DNA from: Scolanthus callimorphus | Taxonomy: Eukaryota; Cnidaria; Anthozoa; Actiniaria; Edwardsiidae | Direction of reading: 5' to 3' | Length of the DNA: 64,000 bases | Assembly: GCA_033964015.1 (NCBI GenBank) | Contig: CM066925.1 | Span: forward strand, 13,438,204-13,502,203 | Shown: in pieces, positions 42,138 through 54,737 of the stretch | How positions within the stretch are numbered: position 1 is the first letter of the stretch | How the letters are laid out: the number at the start of each line of letters is the position of its first letter | Position numbers and translations under genes: made by a program | The notes under the pieces: generated by a model | The model's database searches: none | The model's input: the letters and a program-made list of their open reading frames with translations, nothing else | What the model was told of the DNA's origin: nothing

Positions 42138-45100
42138 ATGGGGGACTTTACAGCTATTCTTATGCTTATTTTAATGCTGCTTAAGCTCGGTAATTCACTT
42201 GATTGTGGTAAAATCCCAAGCGGAAGTACCTTGCACCGCTGCAATTTGACTTTACAATCACATTCCATCGAAATATCGCCAAGATTACAAACATTCGAGC
42301 TTCGGAAATCAAGAAGTGGATTCTCGGAGGATTCGGCAGTGAATTGCGATGTTATTTCTGTTGGAATTTGCACGGGAAAGCTACAAAAAAGGAGAGGATC
42401 TGTGAAAGAGCTTGCATACTCGATGCAAATGAAGAGTGCGAGTTCATTCAAAGTGAGTTGTGTCTTTGTTTTGTTTCAATCACTTGTTTGTTAATAAACT
42501 TTAATATTGTTTTATTGAGCACAAATATGAACGCTTCCATCTTTCGGCATTGGTGCTATTTAAAAGATTATTATTTTCTATTCACAGCCCTGTAGGCTCT
42601 ATCATAGTACAAACTTACTTACATAAGCTTTGCATGTCGAACTGTCCTAATTGAACATAAGCGATCTTTGTCTTTGCGCTATTAAAATAAACATCTGTGA
42701 CTATGGTCTTCTTTTGCAGTTTACCGTACGAAAAAGACACAGAAGAATCGTGAAGCCGTCGGAGTTGTTTTTGATTCTTCAGTGTGACCAAAGGATTTGC
42801 TATGTTTCTCAAACCAATGGTCAAAACCCTAAAAACACAGGTACGAACATCACGCGAATATTTTCCTTTGTTTGAACCAGGAAGTGGAGTATATCAAGTT
42901 TCTCAGAAGAAGTGGTATGACAGGGTCTTTTGAATTCCATTTGCAAAGAAATCTACTGTAAATTTTTTTATCTTGACATTTTATTCTAGAACTATTATAA
43001 AGAAGTTCTAGAATTTCCCCTGGGGGCCCTAACATGACCATGTCTGAGTGCAAGTTAGTAGCTAATTGCTGTCAAATTCCCTCAAGTGGCAAAGTCGATA
43101 TTTCCTTATCATAGAAAGTGAAAGTATACCAGCCAGTGACATCTCATATAAGATTTACAGGGAATCATTCTCAAAGAATGTCTGAGTACAAATTGTTTGC
43201 CCATGTAGCTGGCTTTCTAACCTGTCTTTGTATTCATAGTATTATTATTTTTATTTCAAGATGGATCAATAAAGCTATTATTATGTTATGCTATTAAATG
43301 GTTCCACTATGTGCACATACTGAAATAATGCTTAAAATACTTTCTTTGTTAGCAGGGACTATTGGGTAGTCTTTTGAAACCATTGCAAACAAAAGAAAAC
43401 CCAATTCATAGTTCCGATGAAACAATGGAGCCATTTCACGCTATCTGGAGATACCAATCAGAGCTGGAAAGATTCTCCCTCGGGAACTGATCTTGTCCCA
43501 CAAACAGTATTTCAGGACTTACGAAATCAGTCCGATGTGCAGCACTTTTTTGCCTTTTATTACAGTATAGACTGAGATCATCTGAAGATAAGGATATCTG
43601 GTAATCCTAAGCGGGATCGGAATAGTTTTGGACTTTTTTTAAGGAAAACCCTGGTTTGTTTGTGGGACATAACAACAGTAACTATGGCTTTGAATGACAG
43701 GTCGGAACTATGAATTGACGTAGGATGTAATGGCATAATATTTTTCCATTTTGAATCACATGGCATTCCCATCAGATTTCTTTCTTCTTCTGCTACAGTG
43801 TATGCACTGATGGATATATGAATAGCACATGATCTGAAATGGGAAACAAATTGCCCAAGCTTTGTGTTCACTCTCTTCTCCAATAGGACGTTAAACTGTA
43901 GGCCCTGTCTCTCAAATGCACTACATTAGAACATGCACTACATTTGAAATTAGAGCCTTGCAGGATCTCCTGGCATTCTGGGAAATCTGTAAACAAATAA
44001 AACTGACAGAAACTCTAATCTTTGTTTCTTATCTGCTTGCATATTTAAGGTGTTGAAAATGCTATAGATATACAGGCACCACAGATGTTAGACATCAGGC
44101 GCAAGTTGCTGAGTTTACGGGATAGCCATAAAGATGCCCTCATCCATGGACACTTCCATGACAGTGTCACTTTCATGATGGTCATCGCTTGTACTGGCAG
44201 TGTTCTAGTGCTTGTTATTTTGCTTGGCCTTTGTGGGTCTTGTGGTGATGATAATGTCGACAAGTAAGTATGCAAATTGTCTTTAGTGCACTGTTAAACA
44301 GCCTTCATGATTTTAATGTAGATGCCATATTTTGGATGACAATGATGTTGTTGTTTCAGGGCTCTAAGCAATGAAGTAGGTGGCTCAGGAGATGAGGCTG
44401 ATTTAAAGGTTGTTGCTGTTTCACATGTGAAGGTAGAGGTAAGCATTGAAATGAAATGTGTAATTCCAGAAAAAAATCCATACCCCCACCACCAAGGGGA
44501 TTTTGCCAATGACCCCTCCCCACTCCCTCCCCACTGTATAGAAAATAGCATCTTTTCCTCCTGGAAAATCAGGCAGATTCCCAATTCCCATGGGGGTATG
44601 AATTTTTCTGGAATTACAAAATGCAACATTGCAAGTTCTATCAATTAAATACTGGCTTTTAACTAATATAAACTAATATAAATGCTGGCTTTTAACTAAT
44701 ATGATAATATTGTGTAGCACATTTGGCTCAGTGTCCTGGCTGGGGGCAGGGGAAATTTTCTTTCTGTTAAGGACATAATAATAATGATTTTATTGCAGTT
44801 TCTCTACATGGTAGCTTTACATCTGCATATAAAATAAATAACTACTATGTAAACAAAGTAAAAGTTAAAATATGTACAATATAATTAATTAAAAGTTAAG
44901 AATATTAATAAGGAATATCTATCTATGTACACTAATAATAATATGTCCTTTTAATATGTCCTTTAATTCCTATTAATTACACGATGTGAAGCTTTGTTTT
45001 TAAAAATATGAAAGCATTCTTTCTTAAAATTATTAAAATCTGAACATGATCTTAAATGTGCAGGCAACTTATTAAAAAGATTGGCTGCTGTGTCTTGCAG

Positions 45101-48100
45101 TGTCCCCTTAACTAATGAAATCTGCATTACTTGAGCGTAACTGTCTCTGTGTGTTGTGTCTTGTCAACTCTAGGTTGTCTGGCCATGAAGTGCTATATAA
45201 AGCTCTGTGTACTAGCTTAAGGATATTGTATTCTGTGTTCTCTAACGTTGGCGACCAGCCAAGCCTTAGTACATCGCTCTCCATACAGAAGCGATTCAGT
45301 ACGAACCCGGAAGCGGCATTCTGTACTCTTTGAACTATGTTCTACTTAGCCTGCTAGCCAGCTCTCCAGTGGGGTCATTTTTTGCCAGCCAATAAAACAA
45401 CTATTCAGCTTTCATAAAAAAAAAGCTCTCCAGTGGGCTTTTTCGGATATTTGTTTTTTTTGGCGCGCGGGAGGCACAGGGATCCTGCGTGCCAAAAAAT
45501 CAAATATCCAAAAATCCCACTGGAGAGCAGGCTATGTTCTACTGTGTTTCCTGTCTTTCCTGTCTAAGACATCCAAGAACATATAACATCAAATTCAACA
45601 CAAACAGGGCAAAGAGCACCTTTTTTAACGCACAATGCCATCTTGTAAATAGTTTTTAAAGCCTCAATATTTTTGAACAAATTTTGTAATGTTATCTTAA
45701 ATTTTCCTTGTAAATATTATTGTTATTATTATTATAGTTTTAGTATTGTAAATACTATTTTCACAATTCAGCCTATTGGCTGCAATGATTATATTTAATA
45801 AACTATCTATCTATCTATCTATCTTTCGGATGAGACAATAAACCATTTCGTCATCAGTTTCCTACCCATTTTCAGGGGGACTTGACTCCATTTACAGTGT
45901 CTGTGCTGATGGTCACTTGGCCAGTGCCAGTTGCACCTTTGAAACCCACCATAATTTTAGCTTCTTAGCTGCAAGCCTGGAAAATTGGCCTCAAACATTC
46001 GCATTTGATATTTTTTAGGAGTCTTCAACTCCCAGCACACCAAATGAACCAAAGGCACCACCCACAGAGAAAGCAAGTCAGAATGGTGGTCTAGGAGAGC
46101 GAACAGAGAGCAATGCAAGTGCACATTCTAGCAAAAATATCCACGACTCCATTGATGGAGGAATGATGATGAAATCTAGTGGAAGTCAGTCTTCTTTGGA
46201 TGTTCTTCCAAGGGCATCAGGAACAGCGAGTAGCAGAACGAGCGATCTGCAAAGGGGATCAGGATCAGTTGGAAATAAAAATAGCGAACTGCTCAGGGCT
46301 TCAGGATCATCGAGTAGCAGACATCATGAGCTACCACGGGCTTCAGGATCAACCAGTAGCAATAAACTTGAAAGCGGTGAAGTTCAAGAGAAAAGGCTTT
46401 CAAGGTCAAGCCAGTTGTCGACGACATCTGAGGATGGGAGACCATCTGAAATCAGGCTATCAAAAAGTGTGCCAGTAACAGTGGAGACAGGAAGGTCTAA
46501 TATTGAAAAGGTTGGGGCTGATCAAGTGGATTGTGAAAAGAAGAGACATAGTAAATCGGTCATCTCAAAGTTAAGGCACGGGAGTGGACAGACCAAGGAA
46601 AAAAGGAAGAGTAACAGCGAGGACGAACAAAAGAATAAATTCTGGCCGCGTAGAAAATCTTCTAAGAACAAAAAGCAAGAAGAAGAAATTCCCAAACATC
46701 AACCTATGGAATTAAGTGATCGACCACGCGTTGCAACGCCCCCTACTCATCACCGTGGGGACCACCCACGGGATCTTCCCCTTCCCCCTCCCCCACAGGC
46801 TTCAAGTTCGGCCCCTTTCCCCATAAGATCCGATGAACCGCAGGAAGACGATCAATACGAGGTCGTGGAGAAACGACGGGCTACGACAATCGATTCGGTT
46901 ACCGAGTACACGTCGACGCGTTACGACGAGGTAAACATCCGAGGCCGAGCACCTTCCGAAATGTACGACTCTGTTGATGAAAACAAAGGCAAGCGAATCT
47001 CCGGAGCCAGCGATCAGTACGACGTCGTAGAGTTTGTTCGGCCGAAATTGGAGCCAGCGCCGTGTGACGACGACTACGCTGTTGTAGAGACGCAACGAAA
47101 AGACGTGAATAAATCAATGGTTCATTCCCAGCCCGACCGTACTTCCACTGCTAGTGATCTCTACGATATTGTATTGGACGATGTAAAATTGTCTTCAGCG
47201 CAGGATCCTAACGCCACCTACGCTGAAGTCCAAAAGACCAATAAGAAAAGATCAGGGTCACGGGAAGGGGCGAATGAGTATGCTGAACCAGGGGCAGGGC
47301 CCGGTCATTGGGGTACACCCATCCCCCAGCCACCGCCCTTGTCGAGTTTAATCACAGTTGCAGACTTGGGGCGTAGGAGGGCTTCTAGCGGTGATATGGA
47401 CTCTGACTCGGGTTCTCCACCAAAAGTGACTTCCCCGGAATACTCCTTAGGTGCGCCTAGAAAGGAGTACACTTATGCTGAGATTGATAGATCCAAGAAG
47501 ACACGTCGTTCGGGGGGAGATAGCAGTGGCACTAGCCCCGAGGTGACGCACCCTGCGGATCAAGAGTTTGAATTCCCGGAGGGCTTCTTCGAGGGGTCCG
47601 ATACCCCACCTCCCATACCTCCATCGATATATGCGGAGCTGGAAAAACAGCAAGGTAAGAAAATGGTAGTTTTAGCTTGTTCTAAGCTAGAAAGAAAGCA
47701 TTGAGGCATTTTACTAAACTTTGCGAAAGCGTTCCAGTTTCTGGACCCCAAGGGATGCAGGGCTATGAGAATAGTCGTTCGATGTTGGTAGAAAGCCACG
47801 GACAGAATTCTGCAAGCAGAAAGAACTTGACCATTGTGAAGCTAAGTCAATCTGCAAAATAATAGGCCAATGTCTGCTTATAAACAGTGATAAATTGGGA
47901 TAATTTTGTGCGACTTCGCGTCCTCTTTCACTAATCGAAATATTGTCCCTCTTTTCAGTTGAAGCAAGCAAAATGTTGGCACAGAAACTAAAACAAAGTA
48001 ATTACGACTACGAGGAAATCCGGAGCAAAGAACTCACGCCCTCCCCCCAGAGGCATACATCTAACACCAGGGTCCCCTCCCTTGGTATCCCTGATTACGA

Positions 48101-48305
48101 AGAGGTTGTCACAGTAGTCGAGAAGTCAGCGGATTCGGATATGGTTATTAAAAGAACTTCTAGGGGTTTTTCATATGAGGAACTGGCCCCGGGTAAAAAC
48201 GGCGACGATAACGTCGGATATTATAATGAAACCGAGGCGAGTGGACCAAGGGTGGAACCTGGGGAAAGCCATTTGTACGATGTGGTGGATAACAAGCGTG
48301 CGTAA
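42138..48305 (+). CDS. Single-pass membrane protein with multi-YxxV/I/L cytoplasmic tail
   Basis: Six exons in consistent phase: 42138-42452, 42720-42840, 44050-44263, 44360-44438, 46019-47654, 47959-48305 (TAA); about 903 residues. It starts with a signal peptide (MGDFTAILMLILMLLKLGNS), then an ectodomain of about 165 residues with six cysteines. A transmembrane helix follows at about 187-208 (FMMVIACTGSVLVLVILLGL, then a CGSC), and then a long cytoplasmic tail. The tail has four 14-residue RASGS repeats, a Lys/Arg-rich stretch, proline runs (LPLPPPP, TPPPIPP) and, from about residue 523, roughly 13 YxxPhi sites. These are YEVV, YDEV, YDSV, YDVV, YAVV, YDIV, YAEV, YAEI, YAEL, YEEI, YEEV, YEEL and a final YDVV. 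Such motifs bind SH2 domains when phosphorylated, and PxxP binds SH3. By architecture it resembles a transmembrane adaptor or receptor scaffold of tyrosine-kinase signalling. No named family was recognised. Confidence 0.8.
44765..45346 (-). mobile_element. LINE 3' fragment (RT C-terminal region), antisense
   Basis: Read on the minus strand from 45346, the sequence encodes RVQNAASGFVLNRF, GWSPTLENTEYNILKLVHRA and, after a frame break, AANLFNKLPAHLRSC. These are hallmarks of the region after the RT in Jockey/CR1/L2 LINEs. Its 3' end is at the low-coordinate side, with an (ATT)n-like tail around 44770-44785. It lies in an intron of the multi-tyrosine gene. Confidence 0.75.
45347..45534. mobile_element. 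MITE, TIR TAGCCTGCTAGCCAGCTCTC, copy 1
   Basis: tagcctgctagccagctctc at the left pairs with ctggagagcaggcta at the right. The interior carries ggcgcgcggg and the inverted ggatatttg/caaatatcc. A second copy is at 49257-49382. Confidence 0.7.
45590..45824 (+). repeat. Probable LINE/SINE 3' end with (ATCT)n tail
   Basis: AT-rich segment with attattgttattattattat, ending aataaactatctatctatct with a (ATCT)n run. Ends of this shape are typical for 3' UTRs of L2/CR1-like elements; no coding part is visible. Confidence 0.5.
46205..46372 (+). repeat. Four 42 bp in-frame repeats (14-residue RASGS units)
   Basis: Units at 46205, 46247, 46289 and 46331 encode LPRASGTASSRTSD, LQRGSGSVGNKNSE, LLRASGSSSSRHHE and LPRASGSTSSNKLE. 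The R-x-S-G-S core resembles a basophilic-kinase phosphosite (inference). Confidence 0.85.
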
Positions 48306-49256
48306 AAATATAGAGATTTTTGTGCGATAATCCAGATATTTATATGTATTTTAGGTTTCCCTTTTACAGTCATATAAAGGGGTGCGTAGTGTTTTTTTAA
48401 TGCTTCACGAACATGCGCACTAGTACGTTTTCCCGTGTTGAAAATAGACGAAGTCTACATGCAGCTCTTGGGAAACCTGGTAGGATCTCAGTATAAGTCG
48501 TCCAACTCCATTCTATATAGGGTGCTCGTGACTTCTTCCACATAAGTTCCTCGAGTTTCTTGCAGAGGAGACATTTTTATTTTTATCAGTGATATTACAT
48601 TGTGAGAGGGGACTCTCGTAACAGATTCCTGTACAGACCCCATGTCTTGAAGTAGCTTTGCAACCCAAGCACGTCAAGTGAGTTGAAACACTGAATGGAT
48701 TGATACACTGAATGGACAATTGTTGATCTTTTCGGACGAAGTCTCCACTAGAGACATTTACAATAGACAGGAGACGCCCATACAACATTACAGCACAATA
48801 CAACATTATTAACTAATTTAGTATCTTACAATTTCCATCTTTCAGTATCTTTAGACCATTAATCCATCATTCAGTGTTTCAGTACACTTGTAGTTTCGGG
48901 TTGTCTGTGGAGTGTAAAGCTTAAGTTATCGGGACTGTATAATGCATGACTTAAAATATTGAAAAACATCATGTACTTCGCTTCCGATTAGTTCTCAGCC
49001 CGCTCTTTTGTCGGGAGACCTTTGTTTTTACACAATTATGTTCCACAGACCAAACAAACTCTCCATAGAACACAAAATCATCTGTAGTTTTTCACTCGTA
49101 GATAGCGAGTATAAATCACTTGATCATCAAAGATTTTGTAGCGAAGCCCTAGACGAGCCGAGCGTTAACTAGCTTGAATCTGTTCACTGACACAGTCATG
49201 TTTACTCTGTCACATGAACACTAAAAGACACTTATATTCACAAACCTAGCCTGCTA

Positions 49257-49382
49257 GTCGGCTCTCGAGTGTTTTTTTTCTTCGGATATTTAACTTTTTT
49301 GGCGCGCGGGGTTCCTGTGTCGCGGGGGAATCAGGAATCCCGCGCGCCCAAAACATCCACTGGAGAGCCGGCGAGCAGGCTA
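49257..49382. mobile_element. MITE, TIR TAGCCTGCTAG, copy 2
   Basis: tagcctgctagtcggctctc at the left and gagagccggcgagcaggcta at the right, with ggcgcgcggg inside, as in the copy at 45347-45534. Confidence 0.7.
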
Positions 49383-49701
49383 TCACAAACCCATCCACAC
49401 GTAGAAATTATTTTGATATATATCTAAGCTAAAGAGCTGAAGGTTACGATCCTTCAGTACATCCATTAAAATAACTTCACTATTTTGGTGTCTTCATTCT
49501 TTGCTCTCCTAAAATTCGAAATTCCGATTTCCTCGTATACCTAACCCGCATAAAACCTTGTTTTCCTCGCCTAAATGACAGAACAACATTAGACGGATTA
49601 GAGAACATTTTCGAGGAAATTGCGCATTTAAGGCAAAAGGCCCAATATTTTGCCCTGTGATTATTTTCAATGTATTTTTACGTCTTAGATATGGAGCCAT
49701 G

Positions 49702-49985
49702 TTAAGGCCCGTTTACACTTGCGATTTTTACTGCAATTTTTGTCGCACTAGTCGCGGCAATTTTTCTCGCACGTACGCGTCAACTCAAAGTCGCTAATGT
49801 AAACTAAGTGCAACTCGGCGCGTCTGCCGCGAGTTTTGTCGCGTGATGTCGCGAAAATTTCAAACAAGCTCGAAACTCTTTGCAATTTGAAGAAAAGAGA
49901 GCAGGAACCGCACCGGATTTGCATCTCGTTTTACACAAGAGAGTTGGAATTGCAACTCGCGCGAGAAAAATCGCGTTAGCGTGGC
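49702..49985. mobile_element. ~280 bp MITE, opposite copy of 8871-9180
   Basis: Begins taaggcccgtttacacttgc and shares tctcgcacgtacgcgtcaac and gtgcaactcggcgcg blocks with the copy near 9 kb when that copy is inverted. The right end is less well preserved. Confidence 0.65.
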
Positions 49986-50103
49986 TCCATAGCTTATCTT
50001 CACTAAACTACCGAAAACTATTAACATGCAAACTTTGGTGCCTTTAGTCAAAAGTGCGCAATTTTTTCGCTAATTCGCCGGACTACTCCCCGTTATTTTT
50101 CCA

Positions 50104-53100
50104 CTAATGACAGTCTGATTTATGGCTCCAGTTTGCTTGTCGTTTCTCCAAGAACGCGTTAATCCCTTCCTTCCCATCGGACATCTGCAAATTCTCAATC
50201 ATAACTGCTTCTGCTTGCCTGGAAAATAAAATAAAAAATCCTTGTCTCGATGTGTTGCAGTTGAACAATGGAACAGCCCAGAAGTCACTCTTGAAATAGA
50301 TTGGTCACATTTCTGCATATAAACGCACTTCTGACTCAAATACATTGTTCTGCTTTCTTCTCTTAAAGCGGGACTACGGCTAAAATATGAAAGCAGTGGT
50401 TTTTGTTCGATAATCCTGAGCTAAAGTCTAGGATTATTTTTCATTCATAATTTCCATTCATTCTCTTTATAAACTTGATGGTCCAGGTTACCAATTTGAG
50501 AGGCTTGTAGACTTCAATAGAATATTTCAGTTACAACGAATGATTAGCCTGCGTAGCAAGCGTTGCCCGTGGATTTTTCAGGCAGAGAAACGCGGGGAAA
50601 CAGAGGAAAAAGCCCACGAGCGAGATTTTGGCGGCGCGTTAAGTGGCTCTCAAATGTCGCTCTAATTTTTCCGCCTGGAAACTCCACGAGAACGCTTGCA
50701 ACGCAGGCTATGAATGCGCGCGCCACATGTCGGAAGTTACATTCCATAGGTCTATACTAAAGACAAGATAGTGTGCGCATTCATAGATTGTGCGCATCAG
50801 GTTGGGAAAAACTAACAATTGTACATAATTTCCCTTTCAAACTGCTAATCCAGGTGCCAAATTGCAAAAAAGTATTGCTAGACAATTGCTTCAACCATGA
50901 TGAGACAGAGGAGTATTTTTATGATGAGCGACCATAGTTTTGTCGACAAGTTTTGAAGGTTCGTTTTGATAATTTTGCGTTTGATAGTTTTGCGTTTGAA
51001 ACGGCGCGTTGTCAAGGCGAGTTGTCAAGGAATGTCTCTTGTCTGTATCCCTTGGCAACATTGCGAACTCCACTTGAAACGTGCTTTCCAGACAAACAAA
51101 CAAACACGAAAACTTAACGAGAAAACTATAGGCGCTCCAAGCTTAACTGGATGCGCAGTACTTACTGGTAAGCCTGGTCTCTTGTCTGTACCACTTGAGA
51201 ATAGAAGCAAGCCTTGCCCATAGCAACTACTGGTCTACTAACTTCACAGATCTTTTTAGCAATCTTGTCGACCTCTTCCTCTAGTTTGTCCTCAGCAACC
51301 ACTTTACTAACAAGACCATGTCTCAGAGCCTCTAAAACAGATTTTAATGCCAAACAATGATTTCAAAAATGGTTGCACTGTCACAACTGTCCGTTGCCCG
51401 CAGTTCATCTAAACTGATAGTGAACTGGTTATTTTTTTAAAATGTGCGTTTCCAAAAAATATCCATACCCCCCCCCCCTACGGAAGGGATTGGAAATTTC
51501 AGAGGGTTGGGGGGTCAATTTACCTGATCTTTTCCATACAAACACTGTATTTTTCTTCGGAAATTCCAGAGGGGAGGGTGGTCAGATAGATAGATAGATA
51601 GATATATAGTTTATTAGCAGCTTATACACACAAGTACATGGCTGTCACGCTAACAAACATTAATAAAAATACAAAAAACAAGTAATGCAAGAGCCCAGCT
51701 AGTTTTAGATTACCCACCCCTAGTTAAAAAACAGTCATATATATATTTAGCGACCTCCCTCTGCGCTGTTATAGGAGGATTTATTAGATTCTGAAAAAGG
51801 AGGCTTTCATCAATATATCTTTTATCTTTCATGACCTTTTTAACTTTTAAAACCTCAAGCACTCGTCATTTCTCAACACCCTTCCGTGGGGGGGGGGGGG
51901 GGGGTATGGATATTTTTTGGAAACACACAATAAAGTAATATAAAGATACTCTTCTATTCTTTTTTTCTTAGTTTCTCTCATGACACATGTACTAAAGCTG
52001 AAGGGAAAATCAACAAGCAACATTTTGATAGAAAATATATACACCTATTTATAAAAGGTTGCTTTGGAAATTGGTCTTCGGTTGTTGAGGACCATTGCTT
52101 TGTGGTCACTCATGCAAAAACGTTTATTGTATTCCGCGCTTCAATGAGCAAATCCCAAAGCAATGTTTATTGAATTAGGTGTATAATTCACTGGGCCAGG
52201 ATTATCTTCTATGTCACTGAAAAGCATACAATTTAGATGCATTTTAATTCTAAACCTGGCGTTTTGAAACATAACGACTCAGCTGGATTGAAACAAAATG
52301 ATTTTCCATTTTCTAGGCATCATATCCAACGCATGTTTTTAGTTTTTCATTCTGTATATAATGTTCAGTGTTGATATGTAAATAAAGAAATGTGTTGTTT
52401 GTTGTTGTTGTATGCATTGTTGTCATGGTAACACAGGGTACCTTGTGCAGTGATTGGATGGCCTGTAAGCAACATCTCCATGGCAACCTTTCTGGGCACA
52501 GCCCTTGCCAGAGCTACACCAGGAGTTGAACAAAACAATCCAATGTTTACCCTGGGAAAAAAAAAATTAATGAGAAAATTCGAAAAACTCCCCTATGATG
52601 AGAGCCACCATGTGATGTGTTGTTTACAGTATATACCACATGATAATACTTTTGGGTGTTAACTTTGTTTTGATAACAACAAAACAAAACAAAGGATGCT
52701 CCAACTTAGACCCAGAAAGTATTGATCACATGGACATAAACAACGCTTCATGTGGTACATAAAAAGCGATCATGTGATCAATTTGAAGTAGTTGCCAGCA
52801 AGCCGAAAAACTGAGGGTTGCCACAGCTTACTGGGATGCATAGTAACTAGGGAAAATTTTTTGATTATAAACAAGCAATTTGGCAATTACCCAGGTGTTG
52901 CAAAATGGCTCTTTTCTGTTGCAACTGCTACATCACAGCTTGCAACCAGTTGACATCCAGCAGCTGTAGCCAAGCCTGTCAAAAAATAAGAATAAAAATG
53001 AGTGAAAAAATTTAAATTCAGGACACAAAATAGAAATAAAAAAAGACATTGGGCTATATTACCATTGACTTGGGCAATAACTGGAACTGGTAGATCCTTT

Positions 53101-54444
53101 ATGCAAATATAAAATTAAAACAGATACAATAAAACAAACTCGACTTATTTTATGAGAAGATAAAAAAAAAACTAAATAATAGCTTTCCAAGTAAAAGAAA
53201 GGTTTACCTGCACTAATGACATCACTTCTGTACATCTGTGAAACACTTTTTTGTGATACTCTGCTCCTTGCTGATCTGTCTATAACATATTAATTAGCAA
53301 ATAATAGTTCATTTGTATTTCAATAAATTATAATTCTGTTGGACATAAACAAAAGACTCATGTAATGTTTTCCCATGTCAGATCACATGCCATTCCCATG
53401 AGTATTCTCTCTTTCTTTTACTGCTATGCACCAAAGAATATATGAATATGGATCCCATTCCAAACAAATAAAGATTATTCAAATGAATGTCGCGTGATCT
53501 GAAATGGGAAAACATTTTACCCAAGCTGAGGTCTATTATTAGAAAACAGTTGAAATACCAGTTCTTTGAGGTCATGGCCAGAAGAGAAGACAGGACCATT
53601 AGCCGACAATATGATGACACTCAAGCCTTCTAAATCATGGAGAAGGTCCTTCTTGATAGACTCAAGCATTGCTAATGACAGTGCATTTCTCTTCTTAGGA
53701 TTGTTAAGTGCAACCCTTCTTATGCCGTTTTCTTGTGTGCAAACTGTCAGGGAATCATTTGCTCTTCTGGATGAGGTGCTAAGAAGTCTAGACAGGAGGC
53801 ACCCATAAGCCTGTGGGAATAATTGTTTTAGTCAAATCACACTAGTAGGTCAATTTGTATAGCCAAAAACGTTTTCTGCAGTCTGGTCATTTGCCATTTT
53901 CTGGCTTTCCAATCCGACACTTTTTGCTACTGCTATAGTGTATAGCCTATTAGTAGCTCAACCAATCAGAATGCAGCAGGACAATAGACCACAAGCATGA
54001 TTTTACTAATAGTCAGTATCACCTAACTGGTGGACTACTGTCAAATGCTGCAATCTGACTGGCTACGCTACAAGGGGGCTATTATCAATATAGACCTCTA
54101 GTAGTGAAAGCGCCGATTTTGAACATAAAAACAATGGCAGCCATTTTTTGTTTTGTCGAGAGGTTCCTGATGATTTTGTTGACAATGTCTCACTTTTTTG
54201 TCCAACTATATAATTGGCTGATACTAAAACAAATAGACAGGTTGGCATGTCTGTATAAATGGGGTCATCAGAGTCATTAGCAAGTTTGGCTAAAAAAATA
54301 TTACACTCTCCCCCATATCCTTTTAGTTTTGACTCAGAGCCCATTCGGGCTAGGCTCGAGGAATAACATTGCTAAATATATTGCATGCTTACGTACCCTT
54401 CCAGAATTGTATCCAGAAAACCGCAAACAAGCAGCTAAAGACAT
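50104..54444 (-). CDS. ECHDC3: Enoyl-CoA hydratase domain-containing protein 3, mitochondrial
   Basis: Eight exons in transcript order: 54444-54397, 53810-53559, 53279-53208, 53096-53063, 52975-52891, 52551-52442, 51331-51166, 50218-50104 (TAG). All phases agree, giving 293 residues (human about 303). Crotonase-fold motifs: [30 protein letters not shown] (first oxyanion-hole strand), [20 protein letters not shown] (second oxyanion-hole helix), [32 protein letters not shown]. These match ECHDC3 rather than a catalytic ECH: the glutamates used by true hydratases are not at the expected places. A basic N-terminus ([16 protein letters not shown], then [10 protein letters not shown]) fits mitochondrial import. 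The exact reaction of ECHDC3 is not established; it is linked to lipid metabolism and insulin sensitivity in mammals. Confidence 0.95.
50544..50710. mobile_element. MITE, TIR TAGCCTGCGTAGCAAGCGTT
   Basis: tagcctgcgtagcaagcgtt at the left pairs with acgcttgcaacgcaggcta at the right. A fragment of the same family is near 1891. It lies in the last ECHDC3 intron. Confidence 0.75.
51584..51870 (-). repeat. LINE 3' fragment with (TAGA)n tail, reverse
   Basis: The (TAGA)n run at 51584-51604 marks the 3' end of an element inserted on the minus strand. The adjoining atagtttattagcagcttat and ttttaacttttaaaacctca look like a LINE 3' UTR and end of ORF. It lies in an ECHDC3 intron and sits between C/G-run repeats at 51470 and 51890. 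Confidence 0.5.
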
Positions 54445-54737
54445 GACAGTCGAAGTTTCGATTTTTTTCCAAAAATTAGTTATTTGGTCAGCGGCTACCT
54501 CCAATCCAACACAGGAATCCCGAAGAGAACGCATCGAGCTTCGTTTTATTTTTCGAATAAAATACTTGTATGGCTTCATTACGATCATAAAACATGTTTC
54601 TTTTGAACGTTTCTCACGTTAAACTATGAAATTCCACATTGTTCATTTACAAAAGACAAACGAAGAAAAAGAGAATACAAGTATTGCCCGACCGGGCTAG
54701 CTGTGGAAAGTCGCCTGGGCCCAAATTTAATTTCAAG
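54445..54737. promoter_or_regulatory. Shared divergent promoter, ECHDC3 and KPTN
   Basis: Only 293 bp separate the two ATGs, so both genes must start from one small region. A YY1-type site, caagatggcgg (54734-54744), overlaps the KPTN start codon. No TATA box is evident. Confidence 0.6.

Larger units (their letters stand above)
48306..50103. other. Intergenic between convergent 3' ends
   Basis: The multi-tyrosine gene and ECHDC3 converge here. No supported ORF. It contains the MITEs at 49257-49382 and 49702-49985; the rest looks like unique AT-rich sequence including both 3' UTRs. Confidence 0.5.

Noticed and set aside
47447..47653. ORFs antisense to the multi-tyrosine tail
   Set aside because: Shadows of the long sense exon, with no independent support.
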